A DNA stretch of 64,000 nt from Wocania ichthyoenteri Th78. GTDB lineage: Bacteria; Bacteroidota; Bacteroidia; Flavobacteriales; Flavobacteriaceae. Shown here piece by piece: positions 9,283 through 17,989 of this stretch. How positions within the stretch are numbered: the first letter of the stretch is position 1; every line of letters starts with the position of its first letter. The DNA lies in NCBI RefSeq assembly GCF_000789235.1, contig NZ_KN525716.1, positions 814,944 through 878,943 of the forward strand. Reading direction: 5' to 3'. The notes below the pieces were generated by a model. That model had not been told where the DNA came from. It saw only the letters and a program-made list of their open reading frames with translations, and made no database searches. Position numbers and translations under genes: made by a program.

Positions 9283-10509
9283 TTATTTTTTTTCTTGTAT
9301 TTTTTTTAATCTCGATAAAGCTTCAATATAGTAGTAATCTGCATAAATTAAAGCCACATCTATTTCATGTCCTAAAGATTTAGCTCCAGTAGAGTGTAAT
9401 AAGAAAGAATCTGCTTTACCAACCGCGGAATATTTATCTGAGCCTAACGAATTTAGCATTTTTATAGCAGCATTAAAATATTTTTTCTGATCTTCTTTAC
9501 TTTCTACTAAGGTACTTAAATCTAATAACGCAGAAGCTACAACTGCTGCTGCTGAGGCATCTTTTTCTTCTTTTGGATTGTCCTGAATATCAAAATCCCA
9601 ACAAGGCACCATATCTTCTGGAAGTAACGATAAGTATTTATCTGTTATTTTTTGGGCAAAATCTAAAAACTTTTTGTCTTTGGTCTCTTTATACACCATG
9701 GTATATCCATAAACGCCCCATGCTTGCCCGCGAGACCACCTGCTATTGTCTGCATAACCTTGCTTTGTGTGTCTGTTTAAAACATTACCGTTAACAGAAT
9801 CGTATTCTAAAACATGCCATGACGTATAATCATCTCTAAAATGTTTTTTCATGGTTGTTTCAGCATGTTTTACCGCAATATCATAAAACTCTTTATCACT
9901 ACCATTTTTAGCTGCCCAAAACAACAACTCTAAATTCAACATATTATCTATAATAGTAATATGCTGTTTCCAACGTGGGTGCATTTTGTTAGACCAAGAT
10001 TTTATAGTGCCAACATTTAGGTTAAACCGACTTGCTAGTGAGTTTGCTGATGTTAATAGAATGTCTTTATATGCTGCTTTATTTCCAATTTCGTATCCTT
10101 TCCCATAAGCTGGAAACATCATAAAACCGATATCATGATGCTCTGTTATTGTTTTAAAATCTTCAAAAACCTCTGTACGTTTTATAGCTTCATTTTTCCA
10201 TTTTTCATTTCCAGTTATATCGTATGCATACCATAATATTCCTGGATAAAAACCAGAAGTCCAAACTAATTTATCATTTGGCACTTGTTTCCATTCCGTT
10301 GAATCTGTATCTATTAAACGAGGATGTTTAGTAAGATCAGTTAATTTTGGTACTGCAATTTCTAATTGATTTTCGCAATCATCAATTTGTTTTTGTAAAT
10401 CTATTTCAATTTTATTTTTAGAAACGACAGTAGTTTCATCAGCTTTATTTGAGTTTTTACAACCTACAAAACTCACGAGACAGGTTAAAAGAAGTATTTT
10501 AAATCGCAT
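9283..10509 (-). CDS. GH88 unsaturated glucuronyl hydrolase lipoprotein (degradation operon copy)
   Basis: A 408-residue protein with lipobox FVGC (Cys17). GH88 enzymes hydrate the 4,5-double bond of the unsaturated uronate at the non-reducing end of lyase products and release 4-deoxy-5-keto-uronate. The two catalytic Asp are visible: Asp126 in HHDIGFM and Asp188 in TIIDNMLNLELL, matching Asp88 and Asp149 of the Bacillus enzyme. QGYADNSRWSRGQAWG is the conserved sugar-binding stretch. It heads the operon GH88-sulfatase-PhoD-PL8-DUF4955-sulfatase. A second GH88 lies at 24410-25591 under a different promoter. The two are clearly homologous but well diverged, so they probably differ in sulfation or linkage preference. 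Confidence 0.93.
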   Translation of the reverse strand: MRFKILLLTCLVSFVGCKNSNKADETTVVSKNKIEIDLQKQIDDCENQLEIAVPKLTDLTKHPRLIDTDSTEWKQVPNDKLVWTSGFYPGILWYAYDITGNEKWKNEAIKRTEVFEDFKTITEHHDIGFMMFPAYGKGYEIGNKAAYKDILLTSANSLASRFNLNVGTIKSWSNKMHPRWKQHITIIDNMLNLELLFWAAKNGSDKEFYDIAVKHAETTMKKHFRDDYTSWHVLEYDSVNGNVLNRHTKQGYADNSRWSRGQAWGVYGYTMVYKETKDKKFLDFAQKITDKYLSLLPEDMVPCWDFDIQDNPKEEKDASAAAVVASALLDLSTLVESKEDQKKYFNAAIKMLNSLGSDKYSAVGKADSFLLHSTGAKSLGHEIDVALIYADYYYIEALSRLKKIQEKK

Positions 10510-10574
10510 GGATATATTTTTAAATTATATTATTAAAAGTGCCTCCTAATTATTAATTGTATGCAGCACAGTAA

Positions 10575-10647
10575 CAAAGATTGCTTAAATAATAAAAAAA
10601 GTTGTGGGTATGATTGTTCATTAAAGCGGTTATATCTGTTCATTTTA
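10575..10647 (-). promoter_or_regulatory. Candidate promoter and activator site of the degradation operon
   Basis: On the minus strand the box AATCTTTG (10575-10582) resembles the Bacteroidota -7 element TAnnTTTG. Upstream (plus strand) lies CTGTTCATTTTA (10636-10647), preceded by AAGCGG (10624-10629) and another TGTTCATT (10615-10622). The same 12-bp word, also preceded by AAGCGG, occurs upstream of susC at exactly the same distance from its -7-like box. It is a candidate binding site for the hybrid two-component regulator. Confidence 0.5.
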
Positions 10648-10678
10648 ACCTTATTTAAGAGGCAATAGCTAATAAACT

Positions 10679-10714
10679 AAAAACCTCAACTTAATTTTAC
10701 TTAGCAGTTGAGGT
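10679..10714 (-). terminator. Rho-independent terminator after the small T9SS protein gene
   Basis: A perfect 9-bp stem (10683-10691 paired with 10706-10714, ACCTCAACT/AGTTGAGGT) with a 14-nt loop, followed on the minus strand by a short T run. It lies just past the stop codon of the gene at 10742-11725 and upstream of the degradation operon promoter. Confidence 0.75.
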
Positions 10715-10741
10715 CTTTAATATGAAATTGTTCCTGTTATA

Positions 10742-11725
10742 CTATTCTACAATAACTTTCTTTGTTAAAACGCCACCTTTTAGGGATCCTAGTTTTAGGA
10801 AATATAATCCTTTAGAAAAATTTGAAACATCTATAGGATTTGTATTGTTAGATCTATATACCTCTTTACCAATTACATTATAAAGTGAAGTATTCTTAAT
10901 ATTAATACTATTATCTAATTTCTTTATATTTAAAAATTGACTAGCTGGGTTTGGATATGTTGCAATACCTTCTTCTAATACGTTATCTTTAGTTCCCAAA
11001 ACTGTAGGCTGAGCAATAAACTGCAAATCTGAAATATAAAAAGTACCATTTCTATTAGAACCACTATAAGCACTAGCACTACCTTGATAACGCATAGCAA
11101 GAGTAACCGTTGATCCGTTTGCACCATTAGCATAAGACGTAAGATCGACTACTCCTTTTACATACTTTCTTCCATCTGAACTATCACCAAACTTTCCTGA
11201 ATGTAATGGTAGCGCATTCCAAGTAGCTGTTGAAACATCTCCAGCATAATCAATTGAAACCATCATTGTAATGGTTGCTATATCACCATCGCCATATCTT
11301 CTCTCTGTCCAAAATGTAGCATATTTATAAGTGTCTGTAACTTCTATAAGAGCATTAGCACTTGTTAAATCTAAAGTTGTAAAAACTGCATAAGCATCAA
11401 CAGCAAAGTTAGTTGTACCATTATCTCCTCTCGTAGTAATACATCTTTGTTCATTAGCATTTCCATTTGGAATTCTATTTGCAGGCCTATCAACTGAAGG
11501 ATCAAAAAGATTATTACTATCCGCTAAATCTGGCACATCACCTGCCCTATTTAAGATATTCCCAGCCGCAGTATGCCCTCCATCTGATACAATATCTTGT
11601 GTAAAACCTCTAGCAGTAGTAGCATACCTAAAATCCTCATAGTATACAATTGTTTGTGCATAGGAATTAATGCCCATCATACTAATGGCGGTTAGTAAAA
11701 TAATTTTTAAAGTAATTTTTTTCAT
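10742..11725 (-). CDS. Small secreted T9SS protein with PUL-specific beta-sandwich module
   Basis: A 327-residue protein with a signal peptide ending SYAQ. I start at the Met followed by KKITLK rather than three codons upstream, because it gives a standard leader. Residues about 25-235 form one module ending in NRNGTFYISDLQF. The C-terminus (about 255-327: YPNPASQFLNIKK...GLYFLKL...KKVIVE) is a type A T9SS sorting domain, so the protein is exported and probably surface-attached. The module is homologous to the region after the beta-helix in the 858-codon-class protein at 30172-32727 and more distantly to the DUF5017 protein next door. No catalytic motif is apparent. I suggest a glycan-binding role by inference. 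It stands between two terminators, so it has its own promoter. Confidence 0.75.
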   Translation of the reverse strand: MKKITLKIILLTAISMMGINSYAQTIVYYEDFRYATTARGFTQDIVSDGGHTAAGNILNRAGDVPDLADSNNLFDPSVDRPANRIPNGNANEQRCITTRGDNGTTNFAVDAYAVFTTLDLTSANALIEVTDTYKYATFWTERRYGDGDIATITMMVSIDYAGDVSTATWNALPLHSGKFGDSSDGRKYVKGVVDLTSYANGANGSTVTLAMRYQGSASAYSGSNRNGTFYISDLQFIAQPTVLGTKDNVLEEGIATYPNPASQFLNIKKLDNSINIKNTSLYNVIGKEVYRSNNTNPIDVSNFSKGLYFLKLGSLKGGVLTKKVIVE

Positions 11726-11815
11726 AATAGTCAATTGTTTTAAAGTTAATATTTAGTATAATGTTTTGAATATCATAAAATTAAGAATGATTTATTGTTT
11801 TTTAAAGGGGATACT

Positions 11816-11843
11816 TGTTCAAAAAAAGGGTGTTAACTAACCA
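11816..11843 (-). promoter_or_regulatory. Shared upstream motif of the small T9SS gene
   Basis: GGGTGTTAACTAA (11828-11840) is identical to a word upstream of the beta-helix lipoprotein gene (29949-29961), with flanking A and CAA/TCAA also conserved. TGTTCA (11816-11821) followed by GTTAACTAACCA (11832-11843) also resembles the susC upstream arrangement TGTTCA...GTAAACTAACCA. It is a candidate regulator-binding site roughly 90-120 nt before the start codon. Confidence 0.4.
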
Positions 11844-11893
11844 ATTACAAAAAATATAAATTGTTCTAATAAAACACATATTCGTTTCTATAT

Positions 11894-11940
11894 AAAAATC
11901 CCTAAAAATCTATATTATTAAAATACAGATCTTTAGGGAT
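11894..11940 (-). terminator. Terminator after the SusC-SusD-DUF5017 operon
   Basis: A 14-bp stem with one mismatch (11898-11911 with 11927-11940; ATCCCTAAAAATCT against ATCCCTAAAGATCT read on the complement), followed on the minus strand by a T run. It lies 20 nt past the stop of the DUF5017 gene and closes the uptake operon. Confidence 0.8.
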
Positions 11941-11959
11941 ACTCAAACAAACTATTAAT

Positions 11960-12907
11960 TTAATCAGTTACTGTAATAGTATACTCTTGTACTTTTTCTT
12001 GTTGCCCATGTATGGTTTCATTATTACCAATAAATGTTATGGTATATGTTCCTGCTTTTGTATAGATGTACTCAAAAGTTTTGAGTTTTTCAGAATACGT
12101 TTTTAATGGCTCTCCTTTATCCGGACTTACTTTTGTTAAGTTAATAGCACCAGTAATTAACCAATCTTCATTCACTATCCATTCTCCACCTACTTTAACT
12201 TGCCCTCTCATTCTCCATAATCCATTTGTACCTTTACCACTATCCCAATACCATTTATTTGCATTCCAACCAGACACTACCCCTTGTGCATCAACAGTTT
12301 TAAAACCTGGATCACTTTCTGTAGCTACCGTGAGTGGAGCTGGTGCATCTGCCACATCCATTTGGATATTCAAATCGTCTATATACCATTCTGATGGCCT
12401 AGTAGCTGTAACATCACAAAAATATTTAAATCCAAAATAAATAGAATTTCCATCGGCTAAATCTGTAATATCAACAACGCCTGATTCTTGTAACGTAAAA
12501 TCATACAATGTAGAAATATTAAATCTGTCAGAAATATCTACCCAAGTGGCACTATTAACGCCTTCAACTGTACCACTACCATCATAATCTTTTGAATAAA
12601 CTAGAGATAAATTACCTGTAGCATTAGCGCCTAATCCCCATTTTTGTGAGTTTAAAAAGGACATGGTTACCGTACCATCGGCATTGGTTCTATCTCTAAA
12701 TTTGTATTGATGCTGAAAATCGCCAGCATAGAAATATAAAAAGTTAGGCGCATTATTTACTGTAAACTGTACAGGTTCGCCTACTTTGGCTGTTGCATTA
12801 AAAGTAACTTCAAAATTTGGAGCATTGACTTCTTCTAGGTCTTCACAACTCTGAAATCCTAAGGTTACAAGAAGCAACATTGTTAATATATAAACTGTTT
12901 TTTTCAT
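11960..12907 (-). CDS. DUF5017-type surface lipoprotein (SusE-like position)
   Basis: A 315-residue lipoprotein (FQSC, Cys21). The first part (about 28-105, EVTFNATAKVGEPVQFTVNNAPNF) and the second, beta-rich half look like PKD/Ig-type domains; I recognise the DUF5017 family. The segment from SATWVDISDRF to PSEWYIDDLNIQ (about 130-185) has the same layout as the module in the two T9SS proteins of this PUL. Genes directly after SusD commonly encode surface glycan-binding proteins of the SusE/F type, and that is the likely role here. It is 37 nt after susD and followed by a strong terminator, making it the last gene of the uptake operon. The binding specificity is unknown. Confidence 0.75.
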   Translation of the reverse strand: MKKTVYILTMLLLVTLGFQSCEDLEEVNAPNFEVTFNATAKVGEPVQFTVNNAPNFLYFYAGDFQHQYKFRDRTNADGTVTMSFLNSQKWGLGANATGNLSLVYSKDYDGSGTVEGVNSATWVDISDRFNISTLYDFTLQESGVVDITDLADGNSIYFGFKYFCDVTATRPSEWYIDDLNIQMDVADAPAPLTVATESDPGFKTVDAQGVVSGWNANKWYWDSGKGTNGLWRMRGQVKVGGEWIVNEDWLITGAINLTKVSPDKGEPLKTYSEKLKTFEYIYTKAGTYTITFIGNNETIHGQQEKVQEYTITVTD

Positions 12908-12944
12908 TTAGAATGTTTTTATAATTATTATATCTTATTACCTA

Positions 12945-14603
12945 TTACCAACCCGTGGTTTGCTTTAAATTTGTATTTACACCCAATTCTTGTTCTGGAA
13001 TTGGCAGTATATAATGTTTGCTTGGATTAAAATCATTATATCCATCAAAATAATCAAATGACGGATTCATTGTATTTACTCTTGGAGTGCTATTGACAGG
13101 CACATCACCAAATACTGGAATATCGTTTGAATCTAATTCAAATGTGCCAAAAGTTGTCCAATCTTCATTAGTAAAAGTAGGATCAGCAGCTAAGTTTTCC
13201 ATAGTCGTTTTCGTTTCATTCACTTTTTGCTCTAATAGTCCCCATCTTACCAAATCGTATTTACGCTGTCCTTCAAAGCATAATTCCAATAAACGCTCTT
13301 CTTGGATAGCGCCATCTGAAATCACTGTTAAAGGTGTAGCTTTCGCTCTATTTCTAACACTATTAACAGCGTTTAATGCATCTGTAGAACCTGGTGTTAT
13401 TTTATTTACTGCTTCTGCGTATATTAAATACATCTCAGACAAGCGTACCACTGGCCAATGATGAGACCCATAACTAGTATTGGTAGTGTTTGGCTCTAAA
13501 TATCTACGGTATTTTGATGCTGGGTACTGAAACTGACTATTTATAAGCCCTAATTCACAGTTATTATTTCTTTGACCAAAATACGGAAGCGTGTTCCATA
13601 AGCCTCTTTCGTCATCAGGATCTGCTCTGTATTTTAAAACCAAAGTAATGGTAGCATAAGTTAATCCAAAACCTTTACCTTTTAAATCGTCAGCTCCATT
13701 AGGACATGCTTCATCATCAAACCTTATTCCAAATGCTGACCCTATTTTAGAGGATTGATTTGAGTCTAAATCTGCAAATGAAAACCCTATTTGAAATAAC
13801 GTTTCCTTAGTTTCATAGTTACCTCTTGCCAATTCATTAAAAATATCTGCATAACTAGGGTTTAATTCATGATATGAATCGTCAATAACTTTCTTACTCC
13901 AATCTCTTGCTTTCTCATAAGCTCCAGACTCATTAAAAGGTGCACTTGCCATGTATAAATACGCTCTAGCCAATAAACCTCTAGCTGCACTTTTACTTGC
14001 TCTTCCTCCCACAGCTTCTGCGGCAGTAGGCAAATACTGTTCTGCAAATTCTAAATCTGCAACAATTTGTTTGTACACATCAATACCAGCTGTTCTTGGT
14101 AATAATTGTTTGTTAGTTTCTTCTAAAGGCATTGGTATTCCTTGAACGCCACCAAATGCTTTTTGTAAATCAAAATACAGATACGCTCTTAAAAAACGAC
14201 CTTCTGCTATAAACTCTTCTTTCACACTGGTTTCTAAAGATGAATTTTCAAGACCAACTATTAGTGTGTTTGTGGCAGAAATCCCTTCGTAATATGTGCC
14301 CCATATATCTCTTAACATAGGTTCTGAAGCAGTAAAATTATTTTTACGCATGTCTCGTGCTCCTTTTCTATTATAGAAGCCTTCATCTGTCCAATTTGTT
14401 GGATATTGTGCATTAATTACAGCTTCTCTATATACTGAAACCACACGACTATATGCTCCTGCTAACCCCGCTAAAGCACCAGCTGGTGTATTGTATAGGG
14501 TTTCAGAGGTGATATTGTCATTTTGTGATATTTCTAATTGATCGTCACAGCCTTGTAGTATAAAGGCGGTAAGGATTGTTATTACTATGAATTTTATTTT
14601 CAT
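12945..14603 (-). CDS. SusD/RagB-family glycan-binding lipoprotein
   Basis: A 552-residue lipoprotein (ILQGC, Cys19) with the SusD signature: TETLYNTPAGALAGLAGAYS-type start, FIAEGRFLRAYLYFDLQKAFGGVQGIPMP (about 128-160), tetratricopeptide-like helices, and the C-terminal SEMYLIYAEAVN...EERLLELCFEGQRKYDLVRWG segment. SusD proteins form the lid over a SusC transporter and bind the oligosaccharide on the cell surface. It starts 12 nt after the susC stop, the canonical pairing. Together they define the uptake system of this PUL. Confidence 0.95.
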   Translation of the reverse strand: MKIKFIVITILTAFILQGCDDQLEISQNDNITSETLYNTPAGALAGLAGAYSRVVSVYREAVINAQYPTNWTDEGFYNRKGARDMRKNNFTASEPMLRDIWGTYYEGISATNTLIVGLENSSLETSVKEEFIAEGRFLRAYLYFDLQKAFGGVQGIPMPLEETNKQLLPRTAGIDVYKQIVADLEFAEQYLPTAAEAVGGRASKSAARGLLARAYLYMASAPFNESGAYEKARDWSKKVIDDSYHELNPSYADIFNELARGNYETKETLFQIGFSFADLDSNQSSKIGSAFGIRFDDEACPNGADDLKGKGFGLTYATITLVLKYRADPDDERGLWNTLPYFGQRNNNCELGLINSQFQYPASKYRRYLEPNTTNTSYGSHHWPVVRLSEMYLIYAEAVNKITPGSTDALNAVNSVRNRAKATPLTVISDGAIQEERLLELCFEGQRKYDLVRWGLLEQKVNETKTTMENLAADPTFTNEDWTTFGTFELDSNDIPVFGDVPVNSTPRVNTMNPSFDYFDGYNDFNPSKHYILPIPEQELGVNTNLKQTTGW

Positions 14604-14615
14604 GATCTATTTTTT

Positions 14616-17600
14616 TTAAAATGAAACATTTAAACCTAAACTGAATGTTCTATGCTTTGGATAAGCCGAATAATCAATACCTGGAGTAATTAATGAATTT
14701 GCTACCGACACCTCTGGATCAAAACCAGAATAGTCTGTCCAAGTGATTAGGTTTTGCCCCGACAGGTACAATTCTAAACTGTTCAGCTTTAATTTCTCTA
14801 AAACATCTTTAGAAAAATTATAAGAAAAATTAACAGTTTTTAATCTTAAATATGAACCATCTTCTACCACACGGGATGAAATATCTTGAAAACCTTGACC
14901 TCCTGCCCGATGCATACTAGTATTTTGGTTTTCTGGAGTCCATCTATTTAGTGTTGTTGCTAATTGGTTTTGGCCTCCATTAATCATCCCCTCAAGCACC
15001 AATCGGTTTGCATTTAATACATCATTTCCGTATGACCATTGTAAAAACGTACTCAACTGGAAATTTTTAAAAGTAAAGGTATTCCCAAAACCTCCAAAAT
15101 GTTTAGGTAATGCATTTCCTATAATGGTCTTGTCGGCTCCAGTAATTTCTCCATCATTATTCAAATCTTTATATTTTTCATCTCCTGGTTGGTGGCTTCT
15201 GTAACTAGGTTGCCCTGAAAGCAAGGTATGGGTGGAAGCATCTGGATCGTAATTTTCAAAATCAGATGGTTGGTATACCCCATCAGATACATATCCAAAC
15301 ATATTACCTAACGCTTGACCTTCTTCAACAAGAAATTGATTAGTACTTAACAATCTGTAGTAATTAGGTTGACCAAAAATTGGTTTTCCATCTGGTAAAG
15401 ACACAATGGTATTTTGATTGAAAGAAATATTAAAGTCTGAAGTCCATTTAAAATTTTTGATAGAAATATTAACAGTGTTCAAACTAATTTCTAAACCTTT
15501 ATTTCTTACTTGTCCAGTATTAGTCCATACAGACTGAAATCCTTGAGATAAAGCAGTATCGGCATTTATAAGAAGATCATTAGTATCTTTCTGGTAAGCC
15601 TCAACTAATATAGATAATCTGTCATTAAAAAAGCCCATATCTAAACCAACATTATACTGCTCTGTAGTCTCCCAAAACAAATTTGGATTGGCGCCAAAAC
15701 TTGTAGGGCGTTGTCCTTGAACTGTTTGTCCGCCAAAAAAGTAAGACGCATCTCTATCTGTTAAAAACTCAAATCTTGCAGAACCAGGAATTCTATCATT
15801 ACCTGTTTTACCGTAACCTGCTTTAAACTTTAATTGCGAGAACACATTTAAGTTTTTAACAAAATCTTCTTTATCTGCATTCCATGATACCGCTGCCGAT
15901 GGAAAATATCCAATTCTATTTTTTTCAGGAAAAGCAGAAGACCCATCACGTCTTAAAGAGGCCGTAAATAAATACTTTCCTTTATATCCATAATTAAACC
16001 TTCCTAGTACAGAAAAAATTCTTGATTCGTCTGTACCGCTAATATCATCAGAACTATCTAACGTTCCTCCATCTAAAGAATTGATTCCTAAGTTTTCAAG
16101 ATATTGTGGAATGTCTATGGATCTGAAACGTGTTCTAGAAGTTTTTCTAATATTTAAAGTAACCCCTAATAATGCATCAAAGGAATGATTATTAACTTTC
16201 TTTTTAAAATCTAAAGTATTCACTGTAGAGAAGTTTCTCCATTTTTGCTCATCTAAAGAACCATTTATACCATCTATTTTACTTAATAATCGACCATAAA
16301 CCGTTTGGCTATTATTAAAAATACCTGTATTTCTAAATTGACGGTTAAAACTTGCTCTTGTTTCGAATCTGAAAGCTGGTGAAATTTTATATTTCAATCT
16401 TAAGTTTGCGATAAACTGATCGTTTTCTCTTTTTCTATATTCGTTATTTAAAGATACTATTGGATGCCAAACTACAATATTAAAAGCATCAAAATCTTCA
16501 CTTACCTGATCTAAAGGATCAAACCCCGCTGGGTAATCTATAAATTTATTTGCTACATTACTGTAAGTTACTAAACTCCTTAAAAATGAATAGGATGAAT
16601 TTCCTTCTGTATCAAGCCCTTCTTGAGTATAATTAGTATAAAGGACATCAATGGTAGCATCCAATTTATCGCTAATTTTATGGTTTACGGTCATTCTTCC
16701 GTTAAGCCTATTATATTCTGATTTTAATAAAGATCCTTGATCTTCCACCGCATTTATTGAGGCATTCAATCTTGTTTTATCACCACCGCTTGATATATTA
16801 AGTTTATGGGTTTTTGAATAGGCGGTTCTAAAGGCTTCATCTTGCCAGTTTCTGCCTGTTGCTCCAACATAATCTTCAAGATCACCAACCCGTACACTTT
16901 GACCTAAACCTTCATCAAAAACCGAAAACCATCGGGCTGCCGTACTATTCTCATTAATTTCTGAAGAGAGTTTTATATATTCATATGGTTCTAATACATC
17001 TAATGTTTTTGAAACATTTTTTACATCCAATCGTGTTTCGTAAGAAATTTTTGTTTTCCCAGATTTAGCTCGCTTTGTTGTAATAATGATAACACCATTG
17101 GCACCACGAACCCCATATATGGCTGTTGCCGAAGCATCTTTTAAAACGGTCATGGTTTCAATATCCGAAGGATCTACAAGACCTGGGTTAAAGTTTTCAA
17201 TAATAAACCCGTCCATTACATATAATGGAGAGTTATCTCCATTTACCGTGTTACCACCTCTGATAACAATGTCCATGCCTGCTCCAGGTTCGCCACCGCC
17301 AGCACTTACTTGAACCCCAGCAACTCGTCCTGCTAAAGCTTCATCAAAGTTGGCAACCGGTGCTTCGGTAAGTTTGTCCATTTTCACTGTAGCTACAGAA
17401 CCTGTGACATCTTTTTTCTGTACAGAACCATAACCAATTACAACAATATCATCTAATTGCTGTAAGTCTGGATTTAATTTAATATCTACTTTAGTTTGAT
17501 TTGTGATTGCTACCACAACTGTTTTATATCCTATATAGCTAAAACTTAAGGAAGCTCCTTCGTTTACCTGTATAGAATATTTGCCGTCAAAATCTGTTGT

Positions 17601-17795
17601 TGCACCATTTAACGTTCCAGTTTCTACAACATTTGCTCCTGGAAGTGGCACCCCAATTTCATCAGTAATTGTACCTGTAATATTTTTTACTTGTGCATAA
17701 GTAGAGAAGCTACACAATGCTCCACATAAAATCATAAGAAGTATGATTCTACTACCTTTTGGCTTTGTTAAAAATAGCTTGAAATGATTCTTCAT
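14616..17795 (-). CDS. SusC-family TonB-dependent outer-membrane transporter
   Basis: A 1059-residue protein with a signal peptide to about residue 35 (STYAQ). A carboxypeptidase-D-regulatory-like domain follows (about 38-110, ITGTITDEIGVPLPGANV...SYIGYKTV), then the SusC linker with DDIVVIGYGSVQKKDVTGSV, the plug (about 125-235, YGVRGANGVIIITTK), and a 22-strand barrel ending in the aromatic FSLGLNVSF. It imports oligosaccharides into the periplasm using TonB energy. It is the first gene of susC-susD-DUF5017. The 194-nt upstream gap holds the candidate activator site described separately. Nothing suggests damage. Confidence 0.96.
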   Translation of the reverse strand: MKNHFKLFLTKPKGSRIILLMILCGALCSFSTYAQVKNITGTITDEIGVPLPGANVVETGTLNGATTDFDGKYSIQVNEGASLSFSYIGYKTVVVAITNQTKVDIKLNPDLQQLDDIVVIGYGSVQKKDVTGSVATVKMDKLTEAPVANFDEALAGRVAGVQVSAGGGEPGAGMDIVIRGGNTVNGDNSPLYVMDGFIIENFNPGLVDPSDIETMTVLKDASATAIYGVRGANGVIIITTKRAKSGKTKISYETRLDVKNVSKTLDVLEPYEYIKLSSEINENSTAARWFSVFDEGLGQSVRVGDLEDYVGATGRNWQDEAFRTAYSKTHKLNISSGGDKTRLNASINAVEDQGSLLKSEYNRLNGRMTVNHKISDKLDATIDVLYTNYTQEGLDTEGNSSYSFLRSLVTYSNVANKFIDYPAGFDPLDQVSEDFDAFNIVVWHPIVSLNNEYRKRENDQFIANLRLKYKISPAFRFETRASFNRQFRNTGIFNNSQTVYGRLLSKIDGINGSLDEQKWRNFSTVNTLDFKKKVNNHSFDALLGVTLNIRKTSRTRFRSIDIPQYLENLGINSLDGGTLDSSDDISGTDESRIFSVLGRFNYGYKGKYLFTASLRRDGSSAFPEKNRIGYFPSAAVSWNADKEDFVKNLNVFSQLKFKAGYGKTGNDRIPGSARFEFLTDRDASYFFGGQTVQGQRPTSFGANPNLFWETTEQYNVGLDMGFFNDRLSILVEAYQKDTNDLLINADTALSQGFQSVWTNTGQVRNKGLEISLNTVNISIKNFKWTSDFNISFNQNTIVSLPDGKPIFGQPNYYRLLSTNQFLVEEGQALGNMFGYVSDGVYQPSDFENYDPDASTHTLLSGQPSYRSHQPGDEKYKDLNNDGEITGADKTIIGNALPKHFGGFGNTFTFKNFQLSTFLQWSYGNDVLNANRLVLEGMINGGQNQLATTLNRWTPENQNTSMHRAGGQGFQDISSRVVEDGSYLRLKTVNFSYNFSKDVLEKLKLNSLELYLSGQNLITWTDYSGFDPEVSVANSLITPGIDYSAYPKHRTFSLGLNVSF

Positions 17796-17844
17796 TATTT
17801 GTTATTTAAATTTGATTATACTGTTAGTAGTTTAGTTTCTGATG

Positions 17845-17932
17845 TAAATGTATAATCTAATTACATTATAATAGGGGGAAAAAAAGCTCTTTTAGAAGCG
17901 GCTAGCTGTTCATTTTATATGTAAACTAACCA
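17845..17932 (-). promoter_or_regulatory. Candidate promoter and activator site of the susCD operon
   Basis: The minus-strand box TACATTTA (17845-17852) resembles the -7 element TAnnTTTG, with no clear -33 box, as expected for an activated promoter. Upstream lie AAGCGG (17896-17901), CTGTTCATTTTA (17906-17917) and GTAAACTAACCA (17921-17932). The 12-bp word is identical to 10636-10647, and its distance from the -7-like box is the same (53 nt between). Confidence 0.5.
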
Positions 17933-17989
17933 TTAAACCTTGAATGTTACAATGAGTTTACAGGACTTCCTTCTAAATACTAAATACTT

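Noticed and set aside
12066..12440. 124-codon open frame on the plus strand
   Set aside because: Antisense shadow of the DUF5017 lipoprotein gene, with no recognisable protein features.
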